Positions 24,801-36,132 of a DNA stretch of 64,000 bases are shown piece by piece. Position 1 is the first letter of the stretch; each line of letters starts with the position of its first letter. Position numbers and translations under genes: made by a program. The DNA is from Sclerotinia nivalis (taxonomy: Eukaryota; Ascomycota; Leotiomycetes; Helotiales; Sclerotiniaceae). The DNA is taken from contig JAPEIS010000011.1 of the NCBI GenBank assembly GCA_029531795.1, positions 1,054,001 through 1,118,000 on the forward strand, read 5' to 3'. Under the pieces are notes generated by a model. The model saw only the letters and a list, made by a program, of their open reading frames with translations, was not told the origin of the DNA and made no database searches.

Positions 24801-25812
24801 CGTCTCTATAATGTCCGTGGTCTGTGGCAGATGAATGATTTCGGTCTCGATGACTCCGCGCAAATGAATGCGATCGTACCTCCTTTCCCTGTGACGGAAG
24901 GCTCGTGTCGGATGAACTTGGAAGGTCCTCACCAAAGAAACTTGTCAACTTTTTATGAAGCCCACCTGCCGCCCAACCGAGACTAGATTTTGATCCAGTA
25001 CTACTTGCTGTCGTTATACTTGCCACGGATGGTCTTCTTTCATCACCATCGCCAAAGAATGCATCTGCAGGTGACTCGCTCGTATTTGTGTGTCCCGTTA
25101 CTGCTGTTCCAGGCCTCGCAATCGGCGACAACTGTGAAGCTTGCGACAATGCATCGCTCGAATCATTATAAAAGCTGGTAAAGCCATTTGGTGAACCTGT
25201 TGCGCTGCTTCCAGTAGACATCCAAGGAGCTATTTGGTTTGAAGAGGCTATCGCTGTTGGTGGATTATGATGGATTTGAGGAATGCGCCCGCCAGATGTT
25301 TCGAGGACTGCGAGATCACGTCGATAATTGCCGAAGTCGGCCGCCATTCTTTGCTCCCGTGGGGATACATTAGGAGATATAGATGAAGATGGGGATATTG
25401 TGTTTCGAGGTCCGGCAGATGTCGGCGAAACTTGAGCATCACTTTCTACCCTACTGCCATGTCCAATGCAAGAAGCCGTTAGTTATGGAACAGGTTCAAA
25501 GCTTTTTGTTCCAGGACATCATAAAATGAAAGTGGAATTTGGAATAGAAGCGTTTATATGAGACAACTAATAAAGGAAAAAGGAAACCAAAAGAAATAAA
25601 TAAATAAGAATAAAGATTTCTTTTTGTATCAAATTTTTTTTTTTGGCTTACCTCTGTCTATCCGTCTTCACCTGCATTGGGGCTCCTCTCTTCGTTGGTG
25701 AACCCTGAAAGTATGAGGAGCCAGGGCCTTTTATCGTATCAGTAGATTTCCAACTCCCAGTACTTGAACTCGTAGCGGAGCTATTACGATAGGAACCATC
25801 TTTTCTGGTCAT
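18877..25812 (-). CDS. BAC1: adenylate cyclase (LRR, RA, PP2C-like, class III cyclase)
   Basis: Exons 25812..25652, 25453..24721, 24495..19147 and 19095..18877 join to 2153 residues, near the ~2100-2300 of filamentous-fungal adenylate cyclases (BAC1, SAC1, MAC1). The enzyme makes cAMP from ATP at the membrane and is driven by Ras/G-alpha. Layout: Ser-rich disordered N-terminus (~1-620); Ras-association domain ~628-725; about 20 leucine-rich repeats ~750-1400; PP2C-like module ~1420-1700; class III catalytic domain from ~1757 (GDIGIVFTDIKSSTALWE, then GYEVKTEGDAFMVSF); C-terminal region ending EYEDESEDV. The catalytic Asp of FTDIKSS and the EGDAF loop are present. The PP2C module lacks one canonical metal aspartate (ASREL where active enzymes have SDG). 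Introns are 198, 225 and 51 bp. The gene converges with the CFEM receptor. Confidence 0.93.
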
Positions 25813-28513
25813 ATTTGACCAGGTATATAAGCTAAAAACTGACCATCCGCGAAAAGATTATTATAAGAGAGTTGTGATTGATGCAAAGTGGAGGGGAATA
25901 TTTCTGTGATTTTTGGAGGGGTTATTGAGGTGAGGTGAGGTGAGGTGAGGTAAGAGTGGGTGTGGGTGTGGGTGTGTGGGTGTGGAAGTAAGTGTAATAA
26001 GTGTAAGTGTAAGTGTAAGTATAAGTATAAGTATAAGTGTAATGGGGGAGAGTTATATTTTGTGGAATTTCTTCTAACTATTATTTGGTGGGTGAGGAGG
26101 AGATTGGTGTTGGGCGGCTGGGACCTGGTGGTGATGGGTAGGATTTGCTCTGATGTCCGATCGGATTTGGTACAATCTAGGTCCTCAACTTGAGGTACAT
26201 GCTAAATTCTTTGCTTTGCCCCACAGCTCTTTTCTCCATATAGAGTAGAGAATTGTGACTAGCTGCCATGACCATACTAATAATAACAGCAAGCAAGAAA
26301 CAAGAAATATCTAAACAAGAGCCGAATCAGGATCAGATATATATTGATGATATAAAAGATACCTAGATGAATATGTGTAAGTTGAGAAATGGGTTTGATT
26401 TGAAATTCGTTTTCATTGATTGATGGATGGATGCATGGATGGATAGATAGATAGATAGATATGTTTGCTTGTTTGTCTGTTTGATATTGTTTACAACAAA
26501 TATAGAATCAATCACTCTAATACAATGTTAAGAGAAGTATCGTATCATAATGTATATCAGAATCAATACTAAGTAGGTACTGATAACCCTGTAGTAGTCT
26601 GAGCGATACAAAACATATAAAATGTACCTATTGAACCCTTCTTGGTGATGATATTCTGCGTTAGAATAGTGTTGATGATTTGATGATGTTAGCTCCAGTA
26701 AGATATCTGTTTCTTGTTTTATTGTATTGTATTGCATTGCATATGGATAGCAACAAGCTTATAATATTTAGATCCTTTGTTATGCAGAGAGAGCTTAAGC
26801 TCAGGCAAAACTGTTCGTTTAGTGGCCGACACAAATTCGGCCAATATCAGAATTTTGGCCACTTGATCTCTTAATTCTATTGTGCCCTTTGTACAACAAA
26901 ATCTCGTTCCTCTTTCATTCCGTCAATCATGTAAGGTTAATGTGATGTGGGGAATAAGCGAATCTGCAAATCTGCAAATCTGATCACACTGCGCTTCGTC
27001 GTAGATATGAATCAATCTTTACTCATCCACCATCACAGCGCTTGTCAAAGCTAAAAAGTATATTATTGATCCCAAGAGATATTCATATCCATAGCTTTCT
27101 GCGCTTGAATGGGCTAATTGGATTCCTTGGTCTTTGAGCACGAAATTTGAAACTTGGAAATATCGGGTTGGTTTGATAAGGCAAACAAACATACATCCTA
27201 TACATCCGGAAGAGTGATCCAAATTTAGAGCACAAGGTGATGGGAAAGGAAGTGCTGTCGCATCAATAGGATAGCGTAGGTTCATTATGTGGCATGGGCA
27301 TCCGTGGTTATACAAACTTGGAGTGAATGCTTGCAAAGAACGCACTGTACATCGAAACTGACCTATAAAACTGACCTATAATCAATCACCGATATCTCTT
27401 CACACAGCTACCAAGATGTGATATGTAGTAAGTATACTCGGGTAGCTCACAGGTGACTTCACTTATCAAAATGACCACATCAGGTTTGAGTGAGGATATC
27501 CAAATTCCATCTTCAAATGATATTTATGAATGTACCGGAAATAACAGTATTTCCATTAACAACCGAACAGATGAAGGGGTATCGCAACTTGGCAATCACA
27601 GTTTGTGAAGTTGTGCGCGGCAATTCCATTTTCCTTTCTTTGAAGCTCTCGGCTGGTGGGCTGTGATGAATGTCATCGGAATTTGGACCAGAGTCTTAGA
27701 CCTATGTTCAAGATCGATTCTTAGAAAACATGATCTGATAATAATTTTAAACCTTTATTAATATCCTAAATGAACAAAGGATGATTACTGATTACTGAAC
27801 AAACTGAAAGGTAAGTGCCGGTTTGAGGTACCTCTATTTGATGTGTGTATGTATCAGTGATAGCTATGAAAAATATCAATTCACTGATAGCAGTCGCATT
27901 GGATAAGTTCTAAGCTTGTCGATAACATAGAAGTATCAATTTTTTGATAATAGCTGGAGGTTATTGCAAAAGGTGCTGTATTTTCTCATCTTACATTCTT
28001 CTAGATTAATCTATTTTAAGTTATAAACGTGAGTCTACAAGTATCAGATTGAGTGTTGTGTATATGACAAAGACAAAGAATGAGACCTCAAAATCTTTTC
28101 TCTCCTTCATGTTGCAATTGGAAACAATCCTCATCTCATCTGGTTCAGTCTTTTGAGACCCGATTAATCACCGACAATTAATAAGACAAGATGATTGAGA
28201 CGATTATCAACACATGAAAATGATTCACCTTGTTGAAATTCAAAGTCATATAAGGATGAAAATGTAACTGCAAAGCGGGGTTAATCCTTGTCTCTCCCGG
28301 TCATCGGCAAAGTCCACCTACTTCCGTACATACTATATACCTAATAGCTAGGAAGGTAAATAATTAACCCTCTCCAAAAATCTTCTAGACCACGGGATAG
28401 GTCTCGTGTCCCGAGTACAGCTTCAATATTCCTTCTCAAGCGACATAACTCGCAGAGAACGAGTTCGGTTCGGGGTGGATATTTTTCCCTCCTCCACGCA
28501 TGGAATCGTCGGT
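25813..28513. other. 2.7-kb intergenic tract; cyclase promoter with nested tandem repeats, then gene-free
   Basis: Upstream of the cyclase, 25928-26044 is a chain of short tandem arrays, GGTGA then GTGGGT then GTAAGT/GTATAA units. GGAT/GATA tetranucleotide repeats lie at 26421-26460. A nested inverted repeat AGTGGCC...GGCCACT with an inner GGCCGA/TCGGCC stem lies at 26821-26863. A 108-codon minus frame at 27019-27345 has no recognisable features. The last ~300 bp is the promoter of the kinase gene. Confidence 0.5.
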
Positions 28514-29981
28514 ATGCTGCGATCATATTCGCACAATGCTACCAAGGTGACAAATTTGATACATGCAGGTGGGCGTTTGCAGCAATGTTATAAAATACAT
28601 ATACCACCATGGAGGCCTGCATCACCATTAGATGAGTATGAATATGAAGGTCCTGTCTGAACTCTCGTATGTTCTTGCTGACCATGTTAGATGGGTTGCA
28701 AAAGATGCCAGACCTATTAGTCTACGCCAACTTATGGTATTCGGGCGTTCGTTGACTGAAGCTCGACTTATAAGCTCTGCAAATTATGTGCGAACAGAGC
28801 TCCCCACCAGGTCAATATACTTTTCTTCTACTCCTTCTATTTCTTGTATTGACAAGAGTAACAGATTGGCGCATCGCATACGAGATATGCAAACGCTCCC
28901 GTATGTCGTGGTCACCAATCCGCATATGAGTCAAGTCTACGAGTTATACTACAAAGCATTTGAAAGCTTCCGACGTGTGCGCGAGATCAAAACATTAGAC
29001 GATAACGAAAGACTATGCAAAGTCATTAGCAGTACCCTACAAGAGCATCTTACCGTGATTCCTAAGTTAGCAATGGGCGTATTAGAATGTCGAGATCTAA
29101 TGAATCCGTCGGATATGGACAAATTTATGAATACAATTTTACGATCGAGAATATCCCGACGAGTTATTGCAGAGCAACACCTAGCATTAACAGAGACCTT
29201 CCATTCCCATTCGCATTTTCCTGATGGGAAACCAGTAGAGGCGGAATTCGTAGGTGAAGTCTTCTTGAGGTGCAATGCAAAGGAGGTAGTCGAACGAGTG
29301 GGTAGGGAAGTTCAGGCCTTGATGTCGGCAACATATGGCCCTTCCACGATTATGCCTGAGATCCGGCTCGCGGGACATCTCGAAGCTACATTCCCATACA
29401 TTCTCAGTCATCTCGAATACATAATCGGCGAATTATTACGGAACTCGATCCAAGCCGTAGTGGAAAAGCAAAGAACCGGTCGTAACATGAACAAACCACC
29501 ACCACCTATCGACGTGACAGTCTGCGAAGCACCCCAACATGTAATAATTCGAGTATCAGATCAAGGAGGCGGTATACCGCGAGATATCCTTCCATACCTC
29601 TGGGCGTTCAGCAAGGGACCGCGCAGCAACCAACGCCTCGAAAACCTCAACCAAGTCCCAAAGATGGCAGCCACCATGCAAGAACTACGGGTGACCGATG
29701 AGGCACTACCCGGACTCCAAGGAAGCGCAGAAACCATCGGCAATCAAGGTCCCAGCTCCACATCCACACACGAAACATCCCTCTCCTCTCTAACCAGCCG
29801 CCCTCCCAATCTTCGATTGGGAATGGGCCTACCTTTAAGCCGTGTATATGCCGAATACTGGGCTGGGAGTTTGGAGATGCACAGTTTAGAGGGATACGGC
29901 TGCGATGCATTTTTACAAATTTCGAAACTAGGGAATAAAAATGAGCAGTTGACCATGAGAGCCAGTATGGATGCTATATAG
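28514..29981 (+). CDS. mitochondrial 2-oxoacid dehydrogenase kinase (PDK/BCKDK family)
   Basis: Exons 28514..28635, 28691..28810 and 28865..29981 give 452 residues. Splicing restores the family N-terminal run (PWRPASPLDEW, then ISLRQLMVFG, then ELPTRLAHRIRDMQTLPYVV). The kinase phosphorylates and inactivates the E1 subunit of pyruvate or branched-chain 2-oxoacid dehydrogenase in the matrix. A basic, acid-poor N-terminus fits a targeting peptide. The BCDHK four-helix domain occupies ~45-240. The GHKL ATPase domain has its N box (ELLRNSIQAVVE), DQGGGIP, an ATP lid and GMGLPLSRVYAEY. The Ser/Thr-rich stretch between G1 and G2 (~330-385) is longer than in animal enzymes. Which substrate it prefers cannot be read from sequence. 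The first exon start is the least certain part; no in-frame ATG precedes 28514 in that exon. Intron 28811-28864 is a stop-free multiple of three. Confidence 0.87.
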
Positions 29982-30429
29982 TAGGATAGGATCCTTTGGG
30001 ATCATTTGAGTTACCTTCGAACATGGATATCATTATACCAGACTTACATACTTTTATTAGAGATTAAGGCGTTGAAGTTGCATGGGATTTGCGGTGGTCT
30101 ATATATACAAGCGGCCAGACAGTTTAGGACAGAAAATCAACAGTACAGAGAAGAATCATGCGAAGTAATAAAAAGTAGAGTGAACAAATTATCATGAAGA
30201 AGCATGAATTACATCGTGGCTAAAACTAGTTGAAATGGAAGCCCCTCATACGAAGCTATTTAGAATTAAGAAGCCTTCTGAACATTAACTGTCGGAGAAA
30301 AAAGAAAAAAACCACAAGCTGCAAATTGACCTGTTTGCAACTCTCCCGGCATCACCTCCATATCATCCATCCCTGCTACGTCCCCACAATCCAATTTTAG
30401 ACTAGAACTCCTCCCGAACCATGCATTAT
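29982..30429. other. convergent 3' region
   Basis: 448 bp between the 3' ends of the kinase (+) and septin (-) genes. It is AT-rich and presumably holds both 3' untranslated regions. Nothing else is seen. Confidence 0.6.
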
Positions 30430-31770
30430 TTAACGACGGCCATGACTGCGAGTTGCGGCATTGCCTTGCATTTGCTCAAGTTCCTGTTCTAGAGATTTGA
30501 TAGCAGCATGTGTACTCTCCAAATCCTTGTTCAAACGATCACGCTCACTGATGAGCTTCTGCTCCCATTGTCTGAAACGGTGCTCCTCAATCTTAACCTG
30601 CTCGGTGAAACGCTTTCTCAAGCTTTCTTCCTCTTCCTTGAATTTGGGGTTATCAAGCTTCCTAGGTCTAGCTTCACCAAATTTGCGAGTCTCCATTTGT
30701 TGGGCACGGTAAGCCTCGTAATGTGCTTCTTCGGTGGTGTGAATAAGATCGAGCATGTGTGTTCGGATGAGGATGGATCTCAACTTCTTGAAATCGCAGT
30801 GATCTTCGTTCTCGACTTCAGCCACACCCCACGCATATTGACGGCCCTTAACGATACGTCCATCGCCAGTTTTGACATCCTTCTCTGAGCCAATAACCGC
30901 AAAAGGCATAGCCGCCATCAAACTTCGTGCATGTTGAGCAGCAGCCTCGTCATCTTCCTCGATAGGTGGTGTATAGATCTTGATGCCTTGTGCTTCGATA
31001 ACAGCTTGAATCTGTAAAAGTTATGTTAGCTTCGAAGCGATGCAGTTTATTGACCATATCATACCCTCTGCTTAAAACGGACCAAATCAGCCGGGCTTAA
31101 GGTATCAGCCTTAGCAACTACTGGGATCAAGTTCACTCTTGAACTGAGTCTCTTCATAACCTCAATGTCGAGAGGCTTCAAGGTGTGGCCAGTGGGTCGG
31201 ATGAAGTACAAGCAAGCGTGTACACGTAAATCAATCTTATCAACACGACGAGGTTGTTGCTCTTGCAACATGTATGATTCATGTTGATCGTCCAAAAACT
31301 CAATAATTGGCATCCAGGAATCGCGGTTGTTGACATAATCTCCAAAACCAGGTGTATCAATAACAGTCAAACGAACTAAGATAATGTCAACAATAGGTAA
31401 TTAATTACCCCAGCGTACTGGATATATCAAATTCCATACCCTTGAAGAATTTCTCCTCTAATTCAGCCTTTGTGATTTCGATCTCGACGGTTTTATCCAC
31501 CTGCTTCGCATGTCTGCGTTTGTGATCGGCATAGTTTTTGATTGTGGTAGAGAAAAGGGTATTAATGAAGGTTGTTTTTCCAAGTCCAGATTCGCCAGCA
31601 ACCTAGAGGAAGTAATTAGTATGATACAGCAGAAGGATTTGAGAGAAGAATAAGAAAAAACATACCATAATAGTGAAGGCAGCACCTCTCTTTGCGACAA
31701 TCTTGTGTCTTTGATTTGGTAAGTTCGCAATTCCGATGGGAGAAGCGTTTTCGGCGGTGGGTGGTGCCAT
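30430..31770 (-). CDS. CDC3: septin, CDC3/AspB type
   Basis: Exons 31770..31666, 31602..31440, 31375..31065 and 31011..30430 join to 386 residues. Septins are GTP-binding filament-forming proteins that organise septation, polarity and, in plant pathogens, penetration structures. Visible features: N-terminal basic region before the G domain; P-loop GESGLGKT (first codons of exon 2); switch II DTPGFGDYVNNRD; G4 AKAD; septin unique element about residues 250-310; C-terminal coiled coil rich in Glu/Lys/Arg (~310-380). The short N-terminus (IGIANLPNQRHKIVAKRG) and length match filamentous-fungal Cdc3 orthologues. It shares a 412-bp divergent promoter with PWP2. Confidence 0.9.
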
Positions 31771-32182
31771 TGTGATTATTATTTTATTGAATTCAAAGAT
31801 TGAAAAGATTGTTAAGAAGAAGAAATAGATGGAAGACTTGTATGAGGTATCAATTAATTCTTTTCCGATATTGGTGTCGGACGGTTTGGTGGTTGAACGA
31901 ATGGTACTTCTCACTTCAGGAGAATAGTATCTGCTGGTTGAAATTCGAGTTACAAGCTGCCCCTGGGGATTGCTGGTTCCTTATTTCGCCTAGCACCCCA
32001 AAAGCCACTAAACACCTATGGAGTGTGCTAATAAACGCTAAAATTTATTGGTTGCATTGATTGCATATCGGATTATTTTTTCGGATTAATTCTAAGAAAA
32101 AATTCCAAACCCATGCATTGCGATAAGATTTTGAAAGCTCAGAAAATCATCCAGATATTAATATGCCAGTAAAACGGTAACG
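31771..32182. promoter_or_regulatory. bidirectional promoter, septin / PWP2
   Basis: 412 bp separate the two start codons, so upstream elements of the two genes must overlap. It is AT-rich; no specific operator could be assigned. Confidence 0.55.
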
Positions 32183-34950
32183 ATGAAGACGGAGTTTAAG
32201 GTAAGAGGGTTTCCTTGCATTGATATTGTTATTTACTAAAACTTAATTAGTTCTCCAATCTCTTAGGGACTGTTTACAGCCAAGGAAACCTTCTCTTCAG
32301 TCCAGATGGTTCATGTCTATTTTCCCCAGTAGGAAATAGAGTTACCGTCTTTGATTTAGTGAAGTAAGTACCATCCTTCCAATTGAACATTATTGTACTA
32401 ATTGTTTTCAGTAATAAGTCCCATACGCTTCCATTTGCACATCGAAAGAATATAGCAAGATTAGGACTTACGCCGCGGGGAAATTTATTACTTTCAGTTG
32501 ATGAAGATGGCCGCGCGATATTGACCAACGTACCGAGACGAATCGTCCTTCACCACTTTTCCTTCAAGTCGGCTGTATCAGCTATTTCGTTCTCTCCATC
32601 TGGACGCCATTTTGCTGTGGGAGTTGGGCGAATGATCGAAGTATGGCATACACCCTCAACACCGGATACAAATTCAGAGGGGGAATTGGAGTTCGCCCCA
32701 TTTGTTCGACACAGAGTTTATGCCGGGCACTATGATACCGTTCAAAGTATCGAATGGTCAAGCGATTCTCGATTCTTCCTTAGTGCAGCAAAAGATTTGA
32801 CAGCGCGGATATGGAGTTTGGATCCAGAGGATAGTTTTATACCTACTACATTGGCCGGCCACAGAGAAGGTGTTATGGGCGCATGGTTCTCAAAAGATCA
32901 GGAGACCATTTACACTGTTAGTAAGGATGGAGCGGTGTTTCAATGGGCATACATACGGAACCCTAATGCCCCAGAGCCAGAGGATGAAGATATGGAAGAT
33001 TCCGATGATGATTCGCACACCCAATGGAGAATTACGGAGCGACATTATTTCTTACAAAATAACGCCAAGGTCAATTGTGTAGCATACCATGCCGAAACGA
33101 ATCTTTTAGTTGCCGGATTCTCGAATGGTGTTTTTGGACTCTATGAAATGCCGGAATTTAACATGATCCATACTTTGAGTATTTCACAAAATGATATTGA
33201 CTTTGTCACTATTAACAAATCTGGAGAATGGCTTGCATTTGGAGCCTCAAAGCTGGGGCAACTTTTAGTTTGGGAATGGCAATCTGAATCATACATCTTA
33301 AAACAACAAGGCCATTTCGATTCGATGAATTCTTTGGTCTACTCTCCGGATGGACAAAAGATTATCACCACTGCAGATGATGGAAAGATAAAGGTCTGGG
33401 ATGTGAATACCGGTTTCTGTATAGTTACCTTCACAGAACATACCAGTGGAGTCACAGCTTGTGAGTTTGCCAAGAGAGGGAATGTCCTTTTCACTTCAAG
33501 TCTTGATGGATCGATTAGAGCTTGGGATTTGATAAGATATCGGAATTTCCGAACCTTTACAGCCCCTACTCGACTTTCATTCTCATCTTTAGCTGTTGAT
33601 CCCAGTGGCGAAGTTGTTTGTGCCGGATCTCTAGATTCTTTTGATATCCACATTTGGTCTGTACAGACTGGTCAATTGTTAGACAGATTATCAGGTCACG
33701 AGGGACCTGTATCATCACTGGCTTTTGCGCCAAATGGAGGTGTAGTAGTCAGTGGTAGTTGGGACCACACAGTTAGAATCTGGTCAATTTTCGACCGGAC
33801 ACAGACAAGCGAGCCACTTCAACTTCAGGCGGATGTATTAGACGTTGCATTCCGTCCCGATTCTCTACAACTTGCAGTATCTACTCTTGATGGACAGTTG
33901 ACATTTTGGTCAGTTTCAGAAGCTGAACAACAATCGGGTGTTGATGGACGAAGAGATGTATCAGGTGGTCGAAAAATCACTGATCGACGAACCGCCGCTA
34001 ATGCCGCAGGTAACAAGAGTTTCAGCTCCCTGAGGTATAGCGCAGATGGTTCTTGCGTATTGGCAGGTGGTAACAGCAAGTACATATGTTTATACTCGGT
34101 GTCATCTCTTGTCTTATTAAAGCGCTTCACTGTCAGCGTCAACTTATCCTTATCCGGAACCCAAGAATTCCTCAACAGCAAACTCTTAACGGAAGGTGGA
34201 CCAGCCGGTCTTATCGACGATCAAGGCGAAGCCTCAGATCTCGAAGATCGCATCGATCGAACTCTCCCCGGATCGACCCGTGGCGGAGATCCTTCCGCCC
34301 GTAAAAGACTCCCAGAAGTCCGTGTGGCCGGCGTGGCATTTTCCCCAACAGGAAGATCCTTCTGCGCAGCTTCGACCGAAGGTCTCCTCATATACAGTTT
34401 AGACACCATGCCCCTATTCGACCCCATCGATCTCGACCTAGCCATTACCCCTTCCTCCACTCTACACGTTCTCCAAACCGAAAAAGATTATCTCAAAGCC
34501 CTAGTCATGGCCTTCCGCCTCAACGAAGCCCCTCTACTCCGCCAAGTCTTCGAAGGTATTCCTCATTCCAATATCGCCCTCGTCGTCGACGAATTACCTG
34601 TAGTATATATACCACGTCTCCTACGTTTCGTCGCTATGCAAACCGAGGAAAGTCCACATTTGGAATTCTGTCTCTTGTGGGTTCAAGCCATTCTCGTTTC
34701 ACATGGTCAATGGGTGGGCGATAATAGAATTCTGGTTGATTCCGAATTGAGGATTGTGGGAAGAGCAGTAGGGAGAATCAGAGATGATTTAAGGAGGTTG
34801 GCGGATGAAAATATTTATATGATTGATTATCTTCTTAATCAACCGGTTGAGAAGGTTGTTGAGGGCATCAAAGAAGGAGATGGGGATGTGAATATACAGG
34901 ATGTGGATATTAATGATGATGCGGATGCGGAATGGATTGGGTTAGACTAG
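32183..34950 (+). CDS. PWP2: PWP2/UTP1, WD40 component of the small-subunit processome
   Basis: Exons 32183..32200 (only 18 nt, MKTEFK), 32251..32363 and 32412..34950 give 889 residues, the usual Pwp2 length. Pwp2 is the scaffold of the UTP-B complex in U3 snoRNP-dependent 18S rRNA processing in the nucleolus. The N-terminus (KFSNLLGTVYSQGNLLFSPD) is diagnostic. About 12-14 WD repeats follow in two beta-propellers, including GHYDTVQSIEWSSDSRFFLS, GHFDSMNSLVYSPDGQKIIT and GHEGPVSSLAFAPNGGVVVS. An acidic insert (EPEDEDMEDSDDDS) lies near residue 225, and the C-terminal helical Utp12 domain is at ~700-860. Confidence 0.95.
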
Positions 34951-36132
34951 GTTGTATCATATTATATGGATGGGAAAAATTAACTTGGTTTTGTGTTCAT
35001 GTTTGAGGTTCTTTATTGCGTATGTGTATGTGTGAGAGTGATATATTGGCTTGTATATTTTCATCAGTCAATCAAGATCGAATTTGGTATTTACCTCGCC
35101 TTCTGACAGCATTGAGTTGACCAGATCCTATCATACAAAATTTTCATATCCCATCTCACATAATTCCATCTTAACCGAATTTTCTCCTATCCCGTACAAA
35201 AGATACATACCTATGTATATGTAGATACAAACAGGTAATTAGATACAAGAGAAATTATAGAGATTTTATAACGGTTTTTGGGAAGGGGGGATCATGAAAT
35301 GAATATATGGAGTGAATACCTATATAGAATTTGTAATATTGTTCGGAAATGAGAGAGGAAAGTAGTCTGGGAAATAAATACAATTTATATTTATATTTAT
35401 AGGTGGAAGAAGGATTTTTATTAGAAGAGTTCCTGAAACTTTGTTTTTGGTGCTGTGGATAGGTACGGTATTAGGTTGTGAGATTCTTGGTGCATGGGGA
35501 TTTATAAGATAGGGGGAGGGGAGGGAATGTATATAGATAGATGTCATGATATCTATCCCAGGTAACTTCTGCGAATTGTATTGTATTATATAGATGGAAT
35601 TGATAAGTCTCACTTATATTCAAGTTCCATTCAAGTTGCATCGCATGTTAAAAGTCAAATCATAGAATCATTAATTCATTGTATTGCGTAATCATAAATA
35701 CGGATATGTATATCATAACCGCACCGCAAAAATATGGGACGTCCGATAACAACCCGGAAATGCAAAGAGAGAGAGAGTATCTTATGTCTCTGTGAGAAGA
35801 CATTTGATCTCCTGACCCTTGTTCTATGGGGTATTGACCAAAGAAGCGTATACCAAAAGTTATATGTATGGTAGAATGGGGTAGAACAGGGTATCGAAGT
35901 GCAGGATGCAATATATATCCAATGTACCCGCTGTGCTGTGACCAAAATGTTATAACCAAAGTGTTATAATCAAAATACAACTCGACTCATGTGCAAAATG
36001 TGAATGCTTGATATCCAAAGCAAACGAATGCTTCAGAAATATGGCCGACCTAAAATGCATAATCCCAATGCAATATATGCCAACCTGCATCCGATTACCC
36101 AGCGTTCGCATGTAAAACCGCAAAAGCAAACA
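34951..36132. other. 1.2-kb AT-rich intergenic tract
   Basis: Between the 3' ends of PWP2 (+) and the ligase-like gene (-). Contains TTATA-type runs (35382-35402) and GA-rich runs (35765-35775). No frame with recognisable content. Confidence 0.6.

Noticed and set aside
27019..27345. 108-codon minus-strand frame upstream of the kinase gene
   Set aside because: No recognisable motif, no splice partners and unremarkable composition.
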